A stretch of DNA of 64,000 bases, from NCBI GenBank assembly GCA_001414485.1, contig LLEY01000245.1:1-64000 (forward strand), in the 5' to 3' direction. The translations under genes and the position numbers were made by a program. The notes below the pieces were generated by a model. That model was given only the letters and a program-made list of their open reading frames with translations, made no database searches and was not told the origin of the DNA. Positions 1-11,884 of this stretch are shown here, one piece after another; position 1 is the first letter of the stretch, and every line of letters begins with the position of its first letter. Source of the DNA: Calycina herbarum (lineage: Eukaryota; Ascomycota; Leotiomycetes; Helotiales; Pezizellaceae).

Positions 1-255
1 AGTTCTAGACCATGTAAGGCAGCTTTGGCTTCTGCGTCGTATATCTCTAATGTTTTGCCGAAGGGGAAGAGCCTTGTGTTTAGAACAACCCCTCCTCTTG
101 TAAGACATGCGCCGCCACCAGTACTTTTGTCGTCTAAGCGAGAGCCGTCGGTAAATATAACCAGGTCTGTAGGCGAGACAGAGGCAAGGAATTCAAGGAA
201 TTCAGCTTTGTAGGAGTCCTTGCTGCGGAACTCATAGTGGTGGGTGGCTGGGGAT
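1..255 (-). mobile_element. Non-LTR retrotransposon (LINE) RNase H fragment
   Basis: Read on the minus strand, this stretch encodes an RNase H-like segment with the first acidic motif (LVIFTDGSRLDD), a glycine-rich strand (STGGGACL) and the second acidic motif (IYDAEAKAALHGLE). These are the usual D and E catalytic positions of the RNase H domain that follows reverse transcriptase in fungal LINE (Tad/I-like) elements. The frame meets a stop just upstream (near 255), so the reverse transcriptase part is missing or decayed. The rest of the domain lies beyond the left edge. I read it as a truncated, probably dead copy; how far it extends cannot be seen here. Confidence 0.75.
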
Positions 256-685
256 TGTCAGAAAACACCATTTCCTATATTGATATATATTGAGATCTGA
301 ATTCACATCGCGTCGTAGATATATAAAAAGAGAAAGATCTCGAAATGCCCGAGAGAATACAAAGAAGAACATGTATTGTTCTATGGGGTATCGATTACGT
401 TCTCATGCATGACAATAAACCACCACCCCTTAAAAAGGAAATGGTACGAAATAGTACGAAATAGTACTCGCTTTTGAGACTCCGCGCTATGTAGGCTCCC
501 ATGAAAATTGAAGATCCCAAACGAAGTGCAATGCAAGTAAAAGAGGGAGCACCCAAAATTGATCCAAGTGCGCCTATATCTCTCCAAGTCTTAAAATCTG
601 AACAACTTTTGCGCTGGTCCGTAATTGAAAAGCCGTTATCCCCTAACGGGGTGGGCACTAACAAATAGAGCCTTGTTTGCCGTAT
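256..685. other. Intergenic, possible decayed coding remnant
   Basis: This AT-rich gap lies between the LINE fragment and the 3' end of the JJJ1 gene. A minus-strand open frame of about 90 codons (395-664) contains a hydrophobic, protein-like segment but has no recognisable family and no convincing ATG. It may be the remnant of a gene or simply chance. Confidence 0.4.
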
Positions 686-2443
686 TCATCTCTTTTTGTT
701 TTTGCCTTTAGTTTTCGAGGTCAATACAGGCTGGGCATGATTAAACTCCTTGATGTGATCGAAAAGCTTATTTTTCGAAACAAACGAGTCGCTACAAGCC
801 ACGCATTTGAACTGTTGGTTGTAAGTATCATTCAAGATCTCAAAGTGGGGGGGGGACTTACTTCTTCGTCCTCTTGTTCCTGCTTGGCTTCTTTGGCAGC
901 TCGCTTTGCTCTCTTCTCTTTTGCCTTTCCGAGTTTGGGGGTGCTGCTGTCTCCATCACTTGCTGGCTTTTTGGCTGCCTTCTTGTTTCCCTTCTTTGGG
1001 GTCGAAGTTTCGGCAAGTCCGTCTAGTCTACTCTCAACTTCCTTTCTCGGTGCGTATTCGTCGTCGTCATCCACCTCGGAAGAAGCAGAAGGTGAGTCAA
1101 GTTTATCTTGGTTATCAACCGCTCTCGAGGGTATGTTGTCTGACGCCAATGGGTCATCCTTGATTTCTAGTCCCAGGGGCTCCTCCAACTTCTGGTCTAA
1201 ATCCTCTACACTGGCAGTGGTAGCCTTGGTATCTGCATCTTCGTTCTCTGAATCAAGCTCCAAGTTTTCAAGATCCGAGACGGGGTTGGGTTGATTACCA
1301 GAGAGGGCATCGAGACCCAAACGCTGGTTTTCTTTTCTCATTTCCCGCTGAATTTGTTGTACAGCTTTGATATGTTTCTTGCTCTTCTCGTGAGTCTCAT
1401 ATTGTTTCTCGCTCTTGAAAATCTTGTCACAAACAACACATTCGATGTGCTCTACTTCGGATTGCTCAGATTCAGACTCAGTAAATTCGTCCTCATTCGA
1501 GTCTTTTGACTGAGCCCAACTAGGGAGAACGTGATCTTGGAGTTTGGCCTGGTTTGCTGCTCGAGACCGAGCAGCTTGGGCAGCAACTGCATCTCTCAGG
1601 ATCTTCTGGCGGTCCTCTTCTGATTGCGAGTTTGGTATGTATCTTGGGTCGCGCTTGCGTACAAAAGCCACAAGGGATCTAACGGCATCATTGAATTCCT
1701 GAATACCCTCATTTCTGAATCGTTTGTTTTCCTTCTCAATCAGTCTACGTGTGGCTCTATCGGGAGCATCGGAAGTTCTATAAACGTCCTTCCACGCGAA
1801 AGTCTTGTCTGTTGAGAAGCCCATCCAAACACGGTAAAATTGTTTGGCAGATTCCTCGTAACTGTCCGAAGCCTTTCCAAAGTCCGGGTAGGATTTTACT
1901 TCTTTCCCCTCCCAGTCACATGCAGACCGTTCCTCGTCAGCCAAAGTGGCGAAGGTCTCGCGAAGAATACCATAAAACCCGTTGGGAGAATCGGTAAATG
2001 GAACACTGCTGTTGAACTTGGAAATCAAGCTTATAATATCGCCGGCACTGGTCAAGCGGATATTATGCTCAAAATGGTCTTCCTCGCCGCCGTTGTCTCC
2101 TCGTAAGATAGATTCTCTATGCGAGTCATACCAGGCACGCTCTTGGGGATCTGAAAGCACCTCATTGGCCGATTGAACTTCCGCAAATTTGATTGTGGCA
2201 TTTTCGACATCCCCATAGTTGCGATCTGGATGAAGTTCCAGCGCTTTCTTTCGGTACGCCTTCTTGATTCTGCACACTGCAAATTAGCAGAGGTCGGACT
2301 TGAAATAACGGGGAGCAGGATGCCCACTCATCGTCCGTTGCATGTCGGTCCACCCCCAAAACTTCGTAGTAACATCTCTTGACCGGAGTGGAATTGCGGG
2401 CTTGGGAACCTGCGCCGCCAGTGGAAGAGGACTGCTGACCCAT
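686..2443 (-). CDS. JJJ1: J-protein co-chaperone JJJ1 (60S ribosome maturation)
   Basis: This gene encodes a cytosolic type III J-protein. In yeast, Jjj1 stimulates Hsp70 (Ssa) and helps recycle shuttling factors (Arx1, Rei1) from late pre-60S particles. Three exons (2443-2328, 2269-862, 811-686) give 549 residues. The J domain is N-terminal and starts [15 protein letters not shown]; intron 1 interrupts it and the HPD motif follows (LHPDRN). A charged region similar to the family's middle domain follows, then a first C2H2 finger ([23 protein letters not shown]). The last exon adds a second finger ([23 protein letters not shown]) and a basic tail. That exon is reached through a clean GTAAGT donor at 861 and a CAG acceptor at 812. 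Without it the frame would end in a spurious SPPPTLRS tail. An in-frame ATG at 2467 is an alternative start. Confidence 0.93.
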
Positions 2444-3269
2444 CGTGAATACTTTTCCAAGCTGCAAATTTGCAGTTGCGTGGAGTGACTGTGCTCGATA
2501 TATGTACCACCACTGTTGAGGTGTGGTAATTAATAACGTATAGGGTTCTTATTAATGTGGCGTTGCGACTCTTCGGTGGTGCTTTTTATGAGTCGAAGTG
2601 ACACATTTGTGTGGCTGAACACCAGCCTCATACGCTGCAAAGAAAGCGGAGCGGTTTTCGGTCGGGCCGAGTTATGGGCCGATGATAAAATAGCAAAATA
2701 ATGATCCGTAACTTCGGCACTCGGTCTAGGCCAATCTAAGCTAGAATAGCAGCTAGGCCCGCCAGAAGGGTCCCTGGAAGCATCCTAACGGGCGCGAGTA
2801 AAATGTGAAGTATCAAAAAGAGTTTTTTCATCAACTCGGTCACTTCCACAAAGATTTGAACACAAACGCAGCTATCTGCTCTATCAGGTCACACCCAGCA
2901 CCGAAACTTATCACCAACTTGCCCTCTAAATCGAAGGGAAGCTTGTTTAGGAAGACCACCGGAATCTCCTCCACTCACGAGGCAGCCGCCACCGAGCTGC
3001 ACCTGCTGCAAGAGTCACCTCACTTCCAAGGTTCCAGCTGCAACCCAAAAGCTTGAATAACCTCAAGCATCATGGTTAATGCTGCGCCAATCCTTCATCC
3101 TTACACCCTCAACTCTTTACCGGCAACCCCAAATTAGTTTCTACCCATCACCTAGTTATCATCTCAATAACAAGCAACTTCGTATTCCTACCACGAAGTT
3201 GCAAGACCGCGTTTGCAATCGGAAGCCTTGGCCACGTGCCACATTACCCCATTGAACATACCCTGCATA
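2444..3269. other. Divergent intergenic region
   Basis: These 826 bp separate the start codons of JJJ1 (minus) and the SPX-RING gene (plus) and must hold both promoters. Reading frames in it are short and not protein-like. No repeat or specific regulatory site was recognised. Confidence 0.5.
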
Positions 3270-5145
3270 ATGAAGTTCGCCCACTCATTCAAAGCTGCTC
3301 TAATCCAAGAGGGCTACCCATCACATTGGGTCGATTCCGCTATTCCATATGGCCAACTCAAGAAGATCATCAAAAAAGTTACTTTGGAGTTGAGAAGTTT
3401 AGGCTTGGATCCGGAAGTCCTTGCTCAGCTAGTATCCCAGGTCGATCCCAGCTCCCCGATACCCAGTAATGACAGCGGTGTTGCTTTTCAATATGATTTT
3501 GACGGTAAGTAATCCCGGAAGAGGATGGAAGAGAATCTCACACACCAAAACCAACCAGTTCTGACGTACTTTGCATAGGAGACAAACGATTATTCCAACC
3601 GAAACTCACCCTTTTACTTCGAGATGGACTTGCTATAGATGCTACGCTATCTCCTGACACAAGAACCCATTTGGAAAATTTGGTTTTGCAACAGCGAAGC
3701 AATGGGGGTGCAGAGCGTGGTGTTGAGCCTTCAAGTGAAGAAAATTCCGAAGACGAGTAAGTCTCCATTTTTGTTCGGCTTTCTTTCGTGGAGTTTTCAA
3801 TTCCTGTATACGGCAAAATCTTCTTCTCTTCTTTCTTCATTTAAAGGAGGGTGTCCTGGACAACCGGGTTGCAAGGATAGATTGCTCGCTTGATCTCACG
3901 AAGATATGCTTCATACTCTAGTTCCAGGTTGGTATTGTATGTTCATCACAACAGAGCAGAATATTCCATCTTACGTAGTAATGAGAGTAAAGAGTTGTTG
4001 AGAACATTTCCATTTATGAAAACCGATTTACGTTTTGTCTACTGCAAAACACATGGCATCATCACTGACTTCTCCTACAGAGGCTTATCAAAAATACCAT
4101 CATCCAGCGGGCCAGGGGCGCATCCAACAATACAAAGAATCGAGGTGCCGTTAACTTTCGATACCGAATTCTTTCAAAAGTTGCAAGATGAAGTCGAAGT
4201 TCTTGATGTTCTTCAAGCTGGAGAACAGAAAGCACTAGAAGGCGAGATCACTGCTCTTTCAAACGAAATCACAGCCTTGGCAAAACCATCCAAGTTTAGT
4301 AAGACAGATCTGTACAGATGGAGAGAGCTTTTCGACCTCTACCTCCAAGCCATGGTTTTCTTTTCCACGCATGAGTTGGACCATGGGAGTAGAGACAGTG
4401 CCTCCGCTGCTAAACAACTCCAATGGTTCCAGGGAGAGGTCGTACGCAGACAAATTATTTCATCTTTCAAATTACCAGCGAGTCATCAAGCTTTGGAAAG
4501 ATTCGTCAAGATCAATATCACGCTGTTGCGGAGTCTCAAATTTCAAGAGATCAATCAAATGGCAATCAATAAAATCCTCAAAAGTAAAGCCCCAACCTTT
4601 TCTGAAATATCTAATTCGCTGATTTTGGTTGTGTAAAAGAGTTCGACAAGAGAACACATTTAGGTGCAAAGCAGAAATTCCCCATGCTCATCGGTTCAGC
4701 AACCACAATGTCCCACGACATGGCAAAAGCAGTCTGTTCTCAAGTTTCCCAGGACTTGATAAAAAAGGTGCCGCAGTTGGATGATTATATGTGTCCAATA
4801 TGTTTTACTATTGCTTGGAGGCCAGTCCGCATGAAATGTAAACATGTTCTTTGCATCAGTTGTGCGGTAACTTTGCAACGAAAGAGACAGAGATTTTGCC
4901 CTCTTTGCCGAGGGGATGTCATCATGGAGGCTGATGCTGGTAAGCTATTTTCTCATTCCCTTTGTTTTTGGCTTGCGGGTGCTGACTGAGTAGATAACAT
5001 CGATCCAGAACTTGAGAAGTACCTGGAGAAATATTTCCCCAAAGAGGCACGCGAAAAACGGATAGCGGTGGAAACAGAGCGGGGAAAGGAACAGTTTGGA
5101 GAGAGTTATAAGCATCCTTCTGAGCAAAAGTGTTTGGTGATGTGA
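3270..5145 (+). CDS. SPX domain and RING-finger protein (RING-14-like)
   Basis: Five exons (3270-3504, 3579-3756, 4081-4583, 4640-4939, 4994-5145) give 455 residues. The start is MKFAHSFKAALIQEGYP, the typical SPX opening, and YGQLKKIIKK carries the conserved lysines that bind inositol pyrophosphate or phosphate in SPX domains. The second SPX half lies in exon 3 (ELFDLYLQAMVFFSTHELDH and KFQEINQMAINKILK). The C-terminal half has a C3HC4 RING: CPICFTIAW, then CKHVLCISC, then CPLCRGD. The architecture matches fungal RING-14 proteins and, by analogy, plant NLA. It is therefore probably an E3 ubiquitin ligase linked to phosphate status, an inference from the family. Intron 2 is unusually long (324 bp) for this window. 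I found no in-frame extra exon inside it, but one cannot be excluded. Confidence 0.9.
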
Positions 5146-6275
5146 GGTTGCACGAGCCAGAACATGTTGAGAATTAACGTGCTGTGGTATTTGGCATCGA
5201 CTCGTTGAGTTTAGGCGGGATATGGAAATGATGTGAATGATACCCAAAGATAGATTTGACCTGAAAAGGAACAATTCAAAGAGCGTATGAGATTAGAGAA
5301 CTTTGCCACCACTTAGCAAGTGACAAGTGTGTGATTTTTGAGTATTAATTCTTGGTTTGACTAGTTTTCGCACGAAGTCTTGGTTTTGCCAAGGCCTTAC
5401 AGTGATGAGCGTCGTGCACAACAACTTTCAACAAAGTCGATTTTATGAGCCTCTTAGTCGACGCGGCTACAAAGAACACTCCGTCCCCTATTCGATATTA
5501 CTTTATTTAATCCCTCTAAGATATAGAAATAATACACTACGATCGTCCTACTACTCAAAAAGCTAAATTATTGTGTAATATTAGGCAGGGCCTCTACGGG
5601 GACGGAACAAACGTCCGAAATTCCTCTTACGTAGAACCCTATTATTACTATATAAGTTTATCTAAAAGAGCTCAGAAAAATATCAAAAAGAATCTAAAAA
5701 GAATCTCTTATAGCTAAATAATTATTAAATAAAGTTATATCTTTTTTAATAATTATATTATAGTTTTATTTCAAATTTAAACTCATTTTTTAAGGGAGGA
5801 AATTCGGGCGTTTTTCCGTCCCTGTAGAGGGGTGTCTTTGGTGGGGTTTTTCGGAACGCTTGTTGTGCTCGTCGCTGTAGCGTACCGCGGTTTTGACCTC
5901 ATCTTTCCAGCCCTTAGGCGACGTATGATTCGTGACATTAAATCATTCTTTTTAACCCACAATAATGATTTACCTATTATCTAATTATGACCAAAAAATG
6001 GCCATTTAGTGCGCTGTTAGCCTACTGTCAGAGTATTTAAGTTTATGTTCTCCCACCACCACGACTTTTATACTCGCACCGAACGCTCCGATCCCGCGAT
6101 AAGCGCTCCGCTCCGATTATCGTTACCCCATGATTTTGAACTACAATAACAACATCAATTCCATATCTTACTCACGCCATCCCTCCATTTGAAACGTCCG
6201 AGTCTGACTGAAGACAATCCGACCTGGTAGTCCGTCTTTCAAAGAAAAGCCAACCTCGAGTCCCTCGTTTCTCGA
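5146..6275. other. Intergenic region carrying an inverted-repeat element
   Basis: The gap between the SPX-RING and F-box genes is AT-rich around 5640-5790 and holds the element described separately at 5591-5830. A second, weaker pair of inverted arms lies outside it (about 5398-5425 and 5860-5879). No gene was seen. Confidence 0.5.
5591..5830. mobile_element. 240-bp MITE-like element with ~38-bp terminal inverted repeats
   Basis: The left end begins CCTCTACGGGGACGGAACAA. The reverse complement of the right end begins CCTCTACAGGGACGGAAAAA. The match continues for about 38 bp with only a few mismatches, most of them transitions. The interior is AT-rich and non-coding. This is the structure of a non-autonomous DNA transposon (MITE). 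A target-site duplication could not be defined, and the superfamily is unknown. Confidence 0.7.
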
Positions 6276-8340
6276 ATGGCAATGGCGTCCCTCAAAGACT
6301 CGAAATTGCCCCCTCGCACGATGAAGTCGATCAACCCCCCCAAGCTCATGGACCTCCCCGACGAATTACTAGGGCAAATCGTGCGCTCCTTATCACCCGA
6401 CGATGTCATCTTCAAGTTTCAACTCGTATGCAAGCGCCTCCACGCCGCGTCCTTCCAACCCTTGTTGTGGAAATACTATTGCCAAACCGGATTCAAGCAC
6501 TGGGACCCGAAACATCGCATACAGAAGAAGCTGAAGGGACCAGTCCACGATGCGGATTGGAAGAAGCTTTATGTTAATAGAATGAGAACGGATGCGGAGG
6601 TTACACATCTTTTGGATGGGATCATTGGTGGACAGATTGATAGGATTAGGAAGTTTGGGTGGATTTCCGAGTTGGGGTATGATGCTAAGGATACGCTGCT
6701 GAGATATTGTCGCACTGAGGATTCGGCGGAAGATGTACTTGCCAGGAGGTAGGAAACACCCCTCTTTTTGCTTTATTCTTGTCTCTGACTGTTTGCTAGA
6801 TATTATGCCAATTCGGCTCTCGACCATCTACATCGATCGCAGGCTTTGGCCGTGTGGCAGGAGGTTTTGAATGGGGTTGTGGTGCCATTGGAGAGGGCTC
6901 TAGGATCTTTTGATCTGTTTGTGCTGCACGATAAGTCTGGAGATCTCCTAGAGGTATGAAAATAGCTGTGGTTGTTGGGTTTCATTACTAACAGGTATAG
7001 ATATCCCAAATTCTCGACGATCTAGCTGCACAGCTGCGGGCACAGTACCCCAAATTTGACGATCTGACCACAAGGAAGAAGGCTATTGTATTGGCGAGTT
7101 TCGTACTAGAACACAACCTCACAGGATGTGCGTCAGAAGAGGCATACCGAGATTTGCAGAACAGTTTCCTTGGGGTCGCATTACAGGATGATGACCACCC
7201 TTCATTGCCATTGCTTTCCGTCGCCATATATTGCTGCATCGCAAAACGACTCGGTATAGATGCTCGGGTTTGTGGAGTACCACACCATGTTTACGCTATG
7301 GTATTTCCTCCAGTGATTGAAACCTTGGACGGCCAAGAAGCTCCAGCTAGTGACAATGTTGGCGACGATACTGGTGACGATTCTAGAGAGCCAATGTACT
7401 TGGATCCCTTCCGATCAGACAAAGAAGTCTCCAAAAAAGACCTTCATAAAATGTTGGATTCATGGGGGGTTACACGACACACCGACAGCCGAATGCTCAA
7501 AGACGCCCGTTTCAGCACCCTAATCCTTCGAACAGCTCGAAACATTCTAGCCTCAGTACAACAGTACAGAGCCAGGAATGCAGCTACCCAGGGTCTTACA
7601 ATCATCCAAGCCCGCACCAACCCCCGCACCAACCCCTTCATCGATATGGAAAACGCCTTCTACGCGGCCCTGTGGTCAAATTTCATGTTCTCAAACAAAT
7701 CAAACCCCGAATCAGCTACCTACAACCAACGCCAATTCATACCCCTAATTCTAGAGCGATTCGAACGTCTCTACCCAATGGACTTCAATCTAGTAGAACG
7801 ATATATATCTCCTCTCTTCAGCAATTCAGGGGATCAAGAAGCTCTGGATTTACAAGCTGCTTTACGAGCCGTCGGCGTAGCAGACCAGACAGGGAAGCAA
7901 GTTCGAAGACGAGGTGTTTTTAAACGAGGTCAGCTACCTGCGAACGTGAATTACTTTGTGGGACAGGTTTTTCAGCATAAGAGGTACCATTATCAGGGTG
8001 TTATTATTGGATGGGATGTTGAGTGTGGATTGGGTTCTGATTGGATTGCGAATAATGGTGTGGATTCTTTGTCGAGGGGGAGACATCAGAGTTTTTACCA
8101 TGTTTTGTAAGTGATCCCCTCTCAATTCTAGTTCGGTTTCGAAAATTAAAAACATACTAACTTGTGTACAGGGTGGAGGATGCTGGTATTCGGTATGTTG
8201 CGGAGGAAAACATTGAGCTTCTCGAACTGGAAGCTGCTCCGAAGTTATTGATGGATCTGGCGGGGAGGTATTTCAAACGGTGGGATGGCGAGAGTCGGAG
8301 GTTTGTCTCGAATATTCGGGATGAATATCCGGATAATTAA
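6276..8340 (+). CDS. F-box protein with transglutaminase-like and YccV-like domains (FBXO21-like)
   Basis: Four exons (6276-6748, 6800-6953, 7001-8106, 8172-8340) encode 633 residues. An N-terminal F-box (about residues 20-65: LMDLPDELLGQIVRSLSPDDVI) would dock on Skp1 in an SCF ubiquitin ligase. The middle (about 235-330: ASFVLEHNLTGC, LPLLSVAIYCCIAKRLGIDA) matches the transglutaminase-like core found in FBXO21 proteins. The C-terminal part (about 520-605: YFVGQVFQHKRYHYQGVIIGWD, then HQSFYHVL, joined across intron 3 to VEDAGIRYVAEENI) is a YccV/HspQ-type hemimethylated-DNA-binding-like domain. The order F-box, transglutaminase-like, YccV is that of animal FBXO21. Substrates are unknown. The ATG at 6282 is an alternative start with little effect. 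Confidence 0.88.
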
Positions 8341-9093
8341 TGGGATGGGTAAAAGGAGTTGTTGAATAAAATACCGAATAATTTGCTTGGTTTGTGTCTA
8401 CATCTGGGATGATTTGGTATGCTTTGATTCACCAATTATGTCACTGCTTTATTGGATTAGGGGAGCCTAGTATCTTGAACTGCTAAATTAGATTGTTCGA
8501 GACTATTTAGAATAATTACGTTAGGTGAATAAAGTCTCGAACGTTTTAAAAGTATAGAATAAGGTGCTCAACCGAGTTATATTTATTTATGATGACTATT
8601 CTAGAGAATTTAGAAGAATTGAGTTATTTCAAGAAATAGTGGTTAATTGTGGCGAGTTTAAAGTACGTCTATACAAAAGTGGTGAATAAAGTATACCAGA
8701 TCTGCCAGGGCTATTTAGACAAGATATTTTCTTCATGCGAAGGAAGCTTTGCCCAGATGGCGGGAGTGAAGTGGAAACTCATATACCAATTTTGCTACGT
8801 CGCGGGTTTGGTGCTTAGCACCAACGAGAGGGAAAGAATTCCAGTAACCTACTAAAAATTGCTGTTAGATTAGAGTCACTAGGGAATTACCAGGGAAGAA
8901 CTATTTTGTTCATATGTTTACTATTTCGTTAAAAGAATTGCTCCGTGACCCTCTCCCCCTTCCAATTCCGAGTCGGTGAAATAGAGAGAAAATCTCACAT
9001 CACAGGAGCTTTTTATACACACAAAACCCAAGATGCTCTCATAAGCACCAGGTCCACCACGCCCCCTCTAAAGATTCAACCGAACACCTAGTC
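8341..9093. other. Convergent intergenic region
   Basis: AT-rich DNA lies between the 3' ends of two converging genes and must hold both terminators. A short palindromic pair (TTCGAGACT at about 8497 and AGTCTCGAA at about 8530) is visible. No gene was seen. Confidence 0.4.
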
Positions 9094-10883
9094 TTAAGTA
9101 CCGCTTCCCTTAGCCAAATCATGTACAATATCCTTCAACACCCCCACCTCATCAAGAGTCTTGACCGCCTCATAAATAACCCCGGTGTAGTCTCCCATCC
9201 TCTTCTCCATCTCCCTCTTCTCATCCTCAATCACAAATTTCTCACTCCGATATTCTCCCCTAAGCTGCTTCAATTCCTGGATGAAACTCTCGTACACTCT
9301 GATAAGATCCTGAACTTCAAGTCCCGCTTCATCAATCATATTTTCCGCCTCTTTTCCTAGACGTGATTTTTGCATGATTTCGGTGGTGAGACCATAATCT
9401 GGATCGGGCTCATTGGTTAGTGGTGGGGGAGCCTCTGGTGCGGAGGAACGCCAGAAAGGTTCAATTGCGGAGAGCCGTTCTTCAACTGCTAGGATGGATT
9501 GGGTTGTTGTAGCTATTTGCGAGGGAAAGGCGAGGAGAGGTGAGCGGCAGAGGGAGAGGAGGTTGAATTGCACGCCGTCTTCTTCGTGTTGGGCTATGTG
9601 CATTTGTATACTTTCTCGGGCTACGGAAAGCCAGTTGGAGTTTGTGTCTCCGATATTCAATGGTTGGCGTTGGAGACCGTCGAATCTCCATACTTTTCCC
9701 TCGATGGGGACGAAGGCTATGAAGTGGTATGCTAGGTCTTCGTTGTCTGTTACTTTCTTCTTTCGGCGGGATGAGGTGTTGGTGGTTTTCTTTCTTTTTG
9801 GGTTTTTGAGGGATTTCTCCCATTTCTCGAATTCGTTGTCCATGTGGAGATCTGAGTTTAGAACGTCCATCTTCCTGGGGTGGGTTGTCAGTTATGATGT
9901 ATTTGAAACACAGGAAGGGGGAGGTGGCTACCTTGCAAATGAGTTGTGTATGGTTCGTATGAATCTGTTTTCACTCAACGTCTTGCCACGATAAGCAGGC
10001 TTGAGCTGTTTGGTATCCTTCTTGAATTGCGTGAGAACTTCACCGAGTTCAACATCCGGAGCGTTCATGACGATGTTCATAAGTGCAACTGTAGCACATG
10101 CGTTGTGTGTTGTCTATATGTGATACTGTTAGTTGAGTTGAATGCAATGTCCTTGGATTCGTGATCCGCTGGATTGAGACTCAAATGATGGCCCAAGATG
10201 ATAAAACTAACCTGGTTTGCAAACCACACATGCCTTGGGCATTTTGGCGTCTCTTCCAAATTCTCATCATCGTCCTCATCTCTGTAGCGAAACAGGAATA
10301 TGAGACCGTACACCGGTTGGCTGTGTCGAATATTAGAGATTGACGAAAATCAATAGAGCAAAATACTCACGGAAGGGAAGCTAGCTCCATATCATCCAAA
10401 GAGAAAACCTCTTGGATCTTCACGTCTTTGACTCCATATTCCCTCAAGATATAGTTGAATATCATCTGCGTCGAGTTAGCCATGGCACAAGAAATCTCAT
10501 ATCCATACGGATTAACTTACGGGATCGGACTCAAGCTCTACCCAGCCTTTCCAATCCTGCCGTTCTTCCAAAGTGAGAGGTCTCATTCCTTCGGCAATAG
10601 CTGCCTCGTTCATGCCATCTTCTTCTTCAATATAAGAAACTTTGGTTTTTCGTTTTCTCTGAGGCCGCGGCGACGGACTTGGTATCTCAACCACTGGCCT
10701 CGTTCTCGTTGGAGACATTGAATTTTTGGCTGAATTGGCTTCATCGCTCGGGGCGCTGGAGGAGATCCGGACTTTGTTGGAGCGCCTCGATGAACTTGAA
10801 AATGGGGCTTTGGGGGAATCGTCCTCCTCATCCACATAAGGAGTGTCCATCGGATCCATCGTCATGACCATATCTTCCATCAT
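9094..10883 (-). CDS. UCH-family ubiquitin C-terminal hydrolase (UCHL5/BAP1-like)
   Basis: This is a cysteine deubiquitinase of peptidase family C12. Five exons (10883-10521, 10465-10371, 10320-10212, 10113-9932, 9874-9094) give about 509 residues. All four catalytic positions are present: the oxyanion Gln in HVWFANQ, the nucleophile Cys in TTHNACATVAL, the His in DLAYHFIAFVPI and the Asp in VWRFDGLQ. An N-terminal extension of about 115 residues is acidic and Ser/Pro-rich. The C-terminal part, after about residue 410, is helical and could be the UCHL5/BAP1-type tail that binds proteasome or chromatin partners. The open frame continues upstream of the chosen ATG (10883), but only through non-ATG codons to a stop near 11045. 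The four introns are short GT-AG introns. Confidence 0.9.
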
Positions 10884-11884
10884 GACGAGAATTGACTTCG
10901 TTGTAGATTTTGGAGAGGTGGATGGTTTTGATGAGTGCTTTTGAGATTTCGTCGGAATTTTTGTCAGGATTTGAGATGACGTTGGCTTTGGGATGAATAT
11001 TGAATGGTATTCACCACTCAAATATGATGGGGCGTGAATACTTTAAACCTGAAGGCGGCAAGGTGCAGCCCCACGGCCAGTACTTATCAGAGCAGTGTCA
11101 AGGCATTGCTGCCTCACAAAGCCATCAGGAAGAAGTCAGAGAGAGACAAACAAACTAGTTCTGTACAAACAAATGAAACCACGGTGCTTTCAGTTTGCAT
11201 TGGAACCCGTCAGACCATGTAGAGGGAACTGGGCTTGTGGCAAGAATCAAAGAAGTTTCCAACACCACAACAGGCAGAAGTGTTCAGTGACGAGGGGAAG
11301 TGTCAGAAACAGCTGGCTTGGATTACTTGGAATAGCGGAGGATGAAAAGGGGGGAGGGAACCTGCAGATGGGGGACTGCACGTGGTTTCGTTTTGCGTTT
11401 TGCTTGAAGGAGCAATTCTGGGGAGCTCAAGGTTCTCAAGGTTCAGAGGGAAAAGCGGCGCCGAATATCAAATTTTGAGGTAGGTTACGTCGATAGGCTA
11501 ACTGATCTACTAAGAATATGCCAATGATTTAGTTTTGAAATTATGGGTTGATCTGTATTGAAAGAACCAAATATACATGGTTTAATATGAAAAGATGGCA
11601 TTTACTGGATGCCGCTTTTCTTGCCTCTGAGCAGGGGTTCTCAAGCAACAAAAAGTCAACCCTCAACGCGACACACGCGCAGCTACCAAATCCCAGGGAA
11701 TAGTCAACAACAACACCACCACCAACTCCTCGATTCCATTCGCATTCGCCCCGCACAACGGCAACCCATCTCTGCCGTCTCCCAGATCTTTTGCGGTTGA
11801 ATTATTCCCAGCATACCTCCAAAATAACTCCGCGATCCTCACCTATACCGAAAGTGCCTATAGCCTGGAGAGCATGCGATTGTC
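10884..11884. other. Divergent intergenic region
   Basis: This is shared upstream DNA of the UCH gene (minus) and POM152 (plus). Short open frames here are not protein-like. No repeat or named regulatory element was recognised. Confidence 0.4.

Noticed and set aside
677..1294. 205-codon plus-strand open frame, Ser-rich
   Set aside because: Antisense shadow of the Lys/Glu/Ser-rich part of JJJ1; low complexity, and the opposite strand is clearly the coding one.
9413..9994. 193-codon plus-strand open frame
   Set aside because: Lies antisense to the UCH deubiquitinase exons, whose catalytic residues prove the minus strand.
10884..11021. N-terminal extension of the UCH gene
   Set aside because: The frame is open, but its only starts are non-ATG codons, so the ATG at 10883 was kept.
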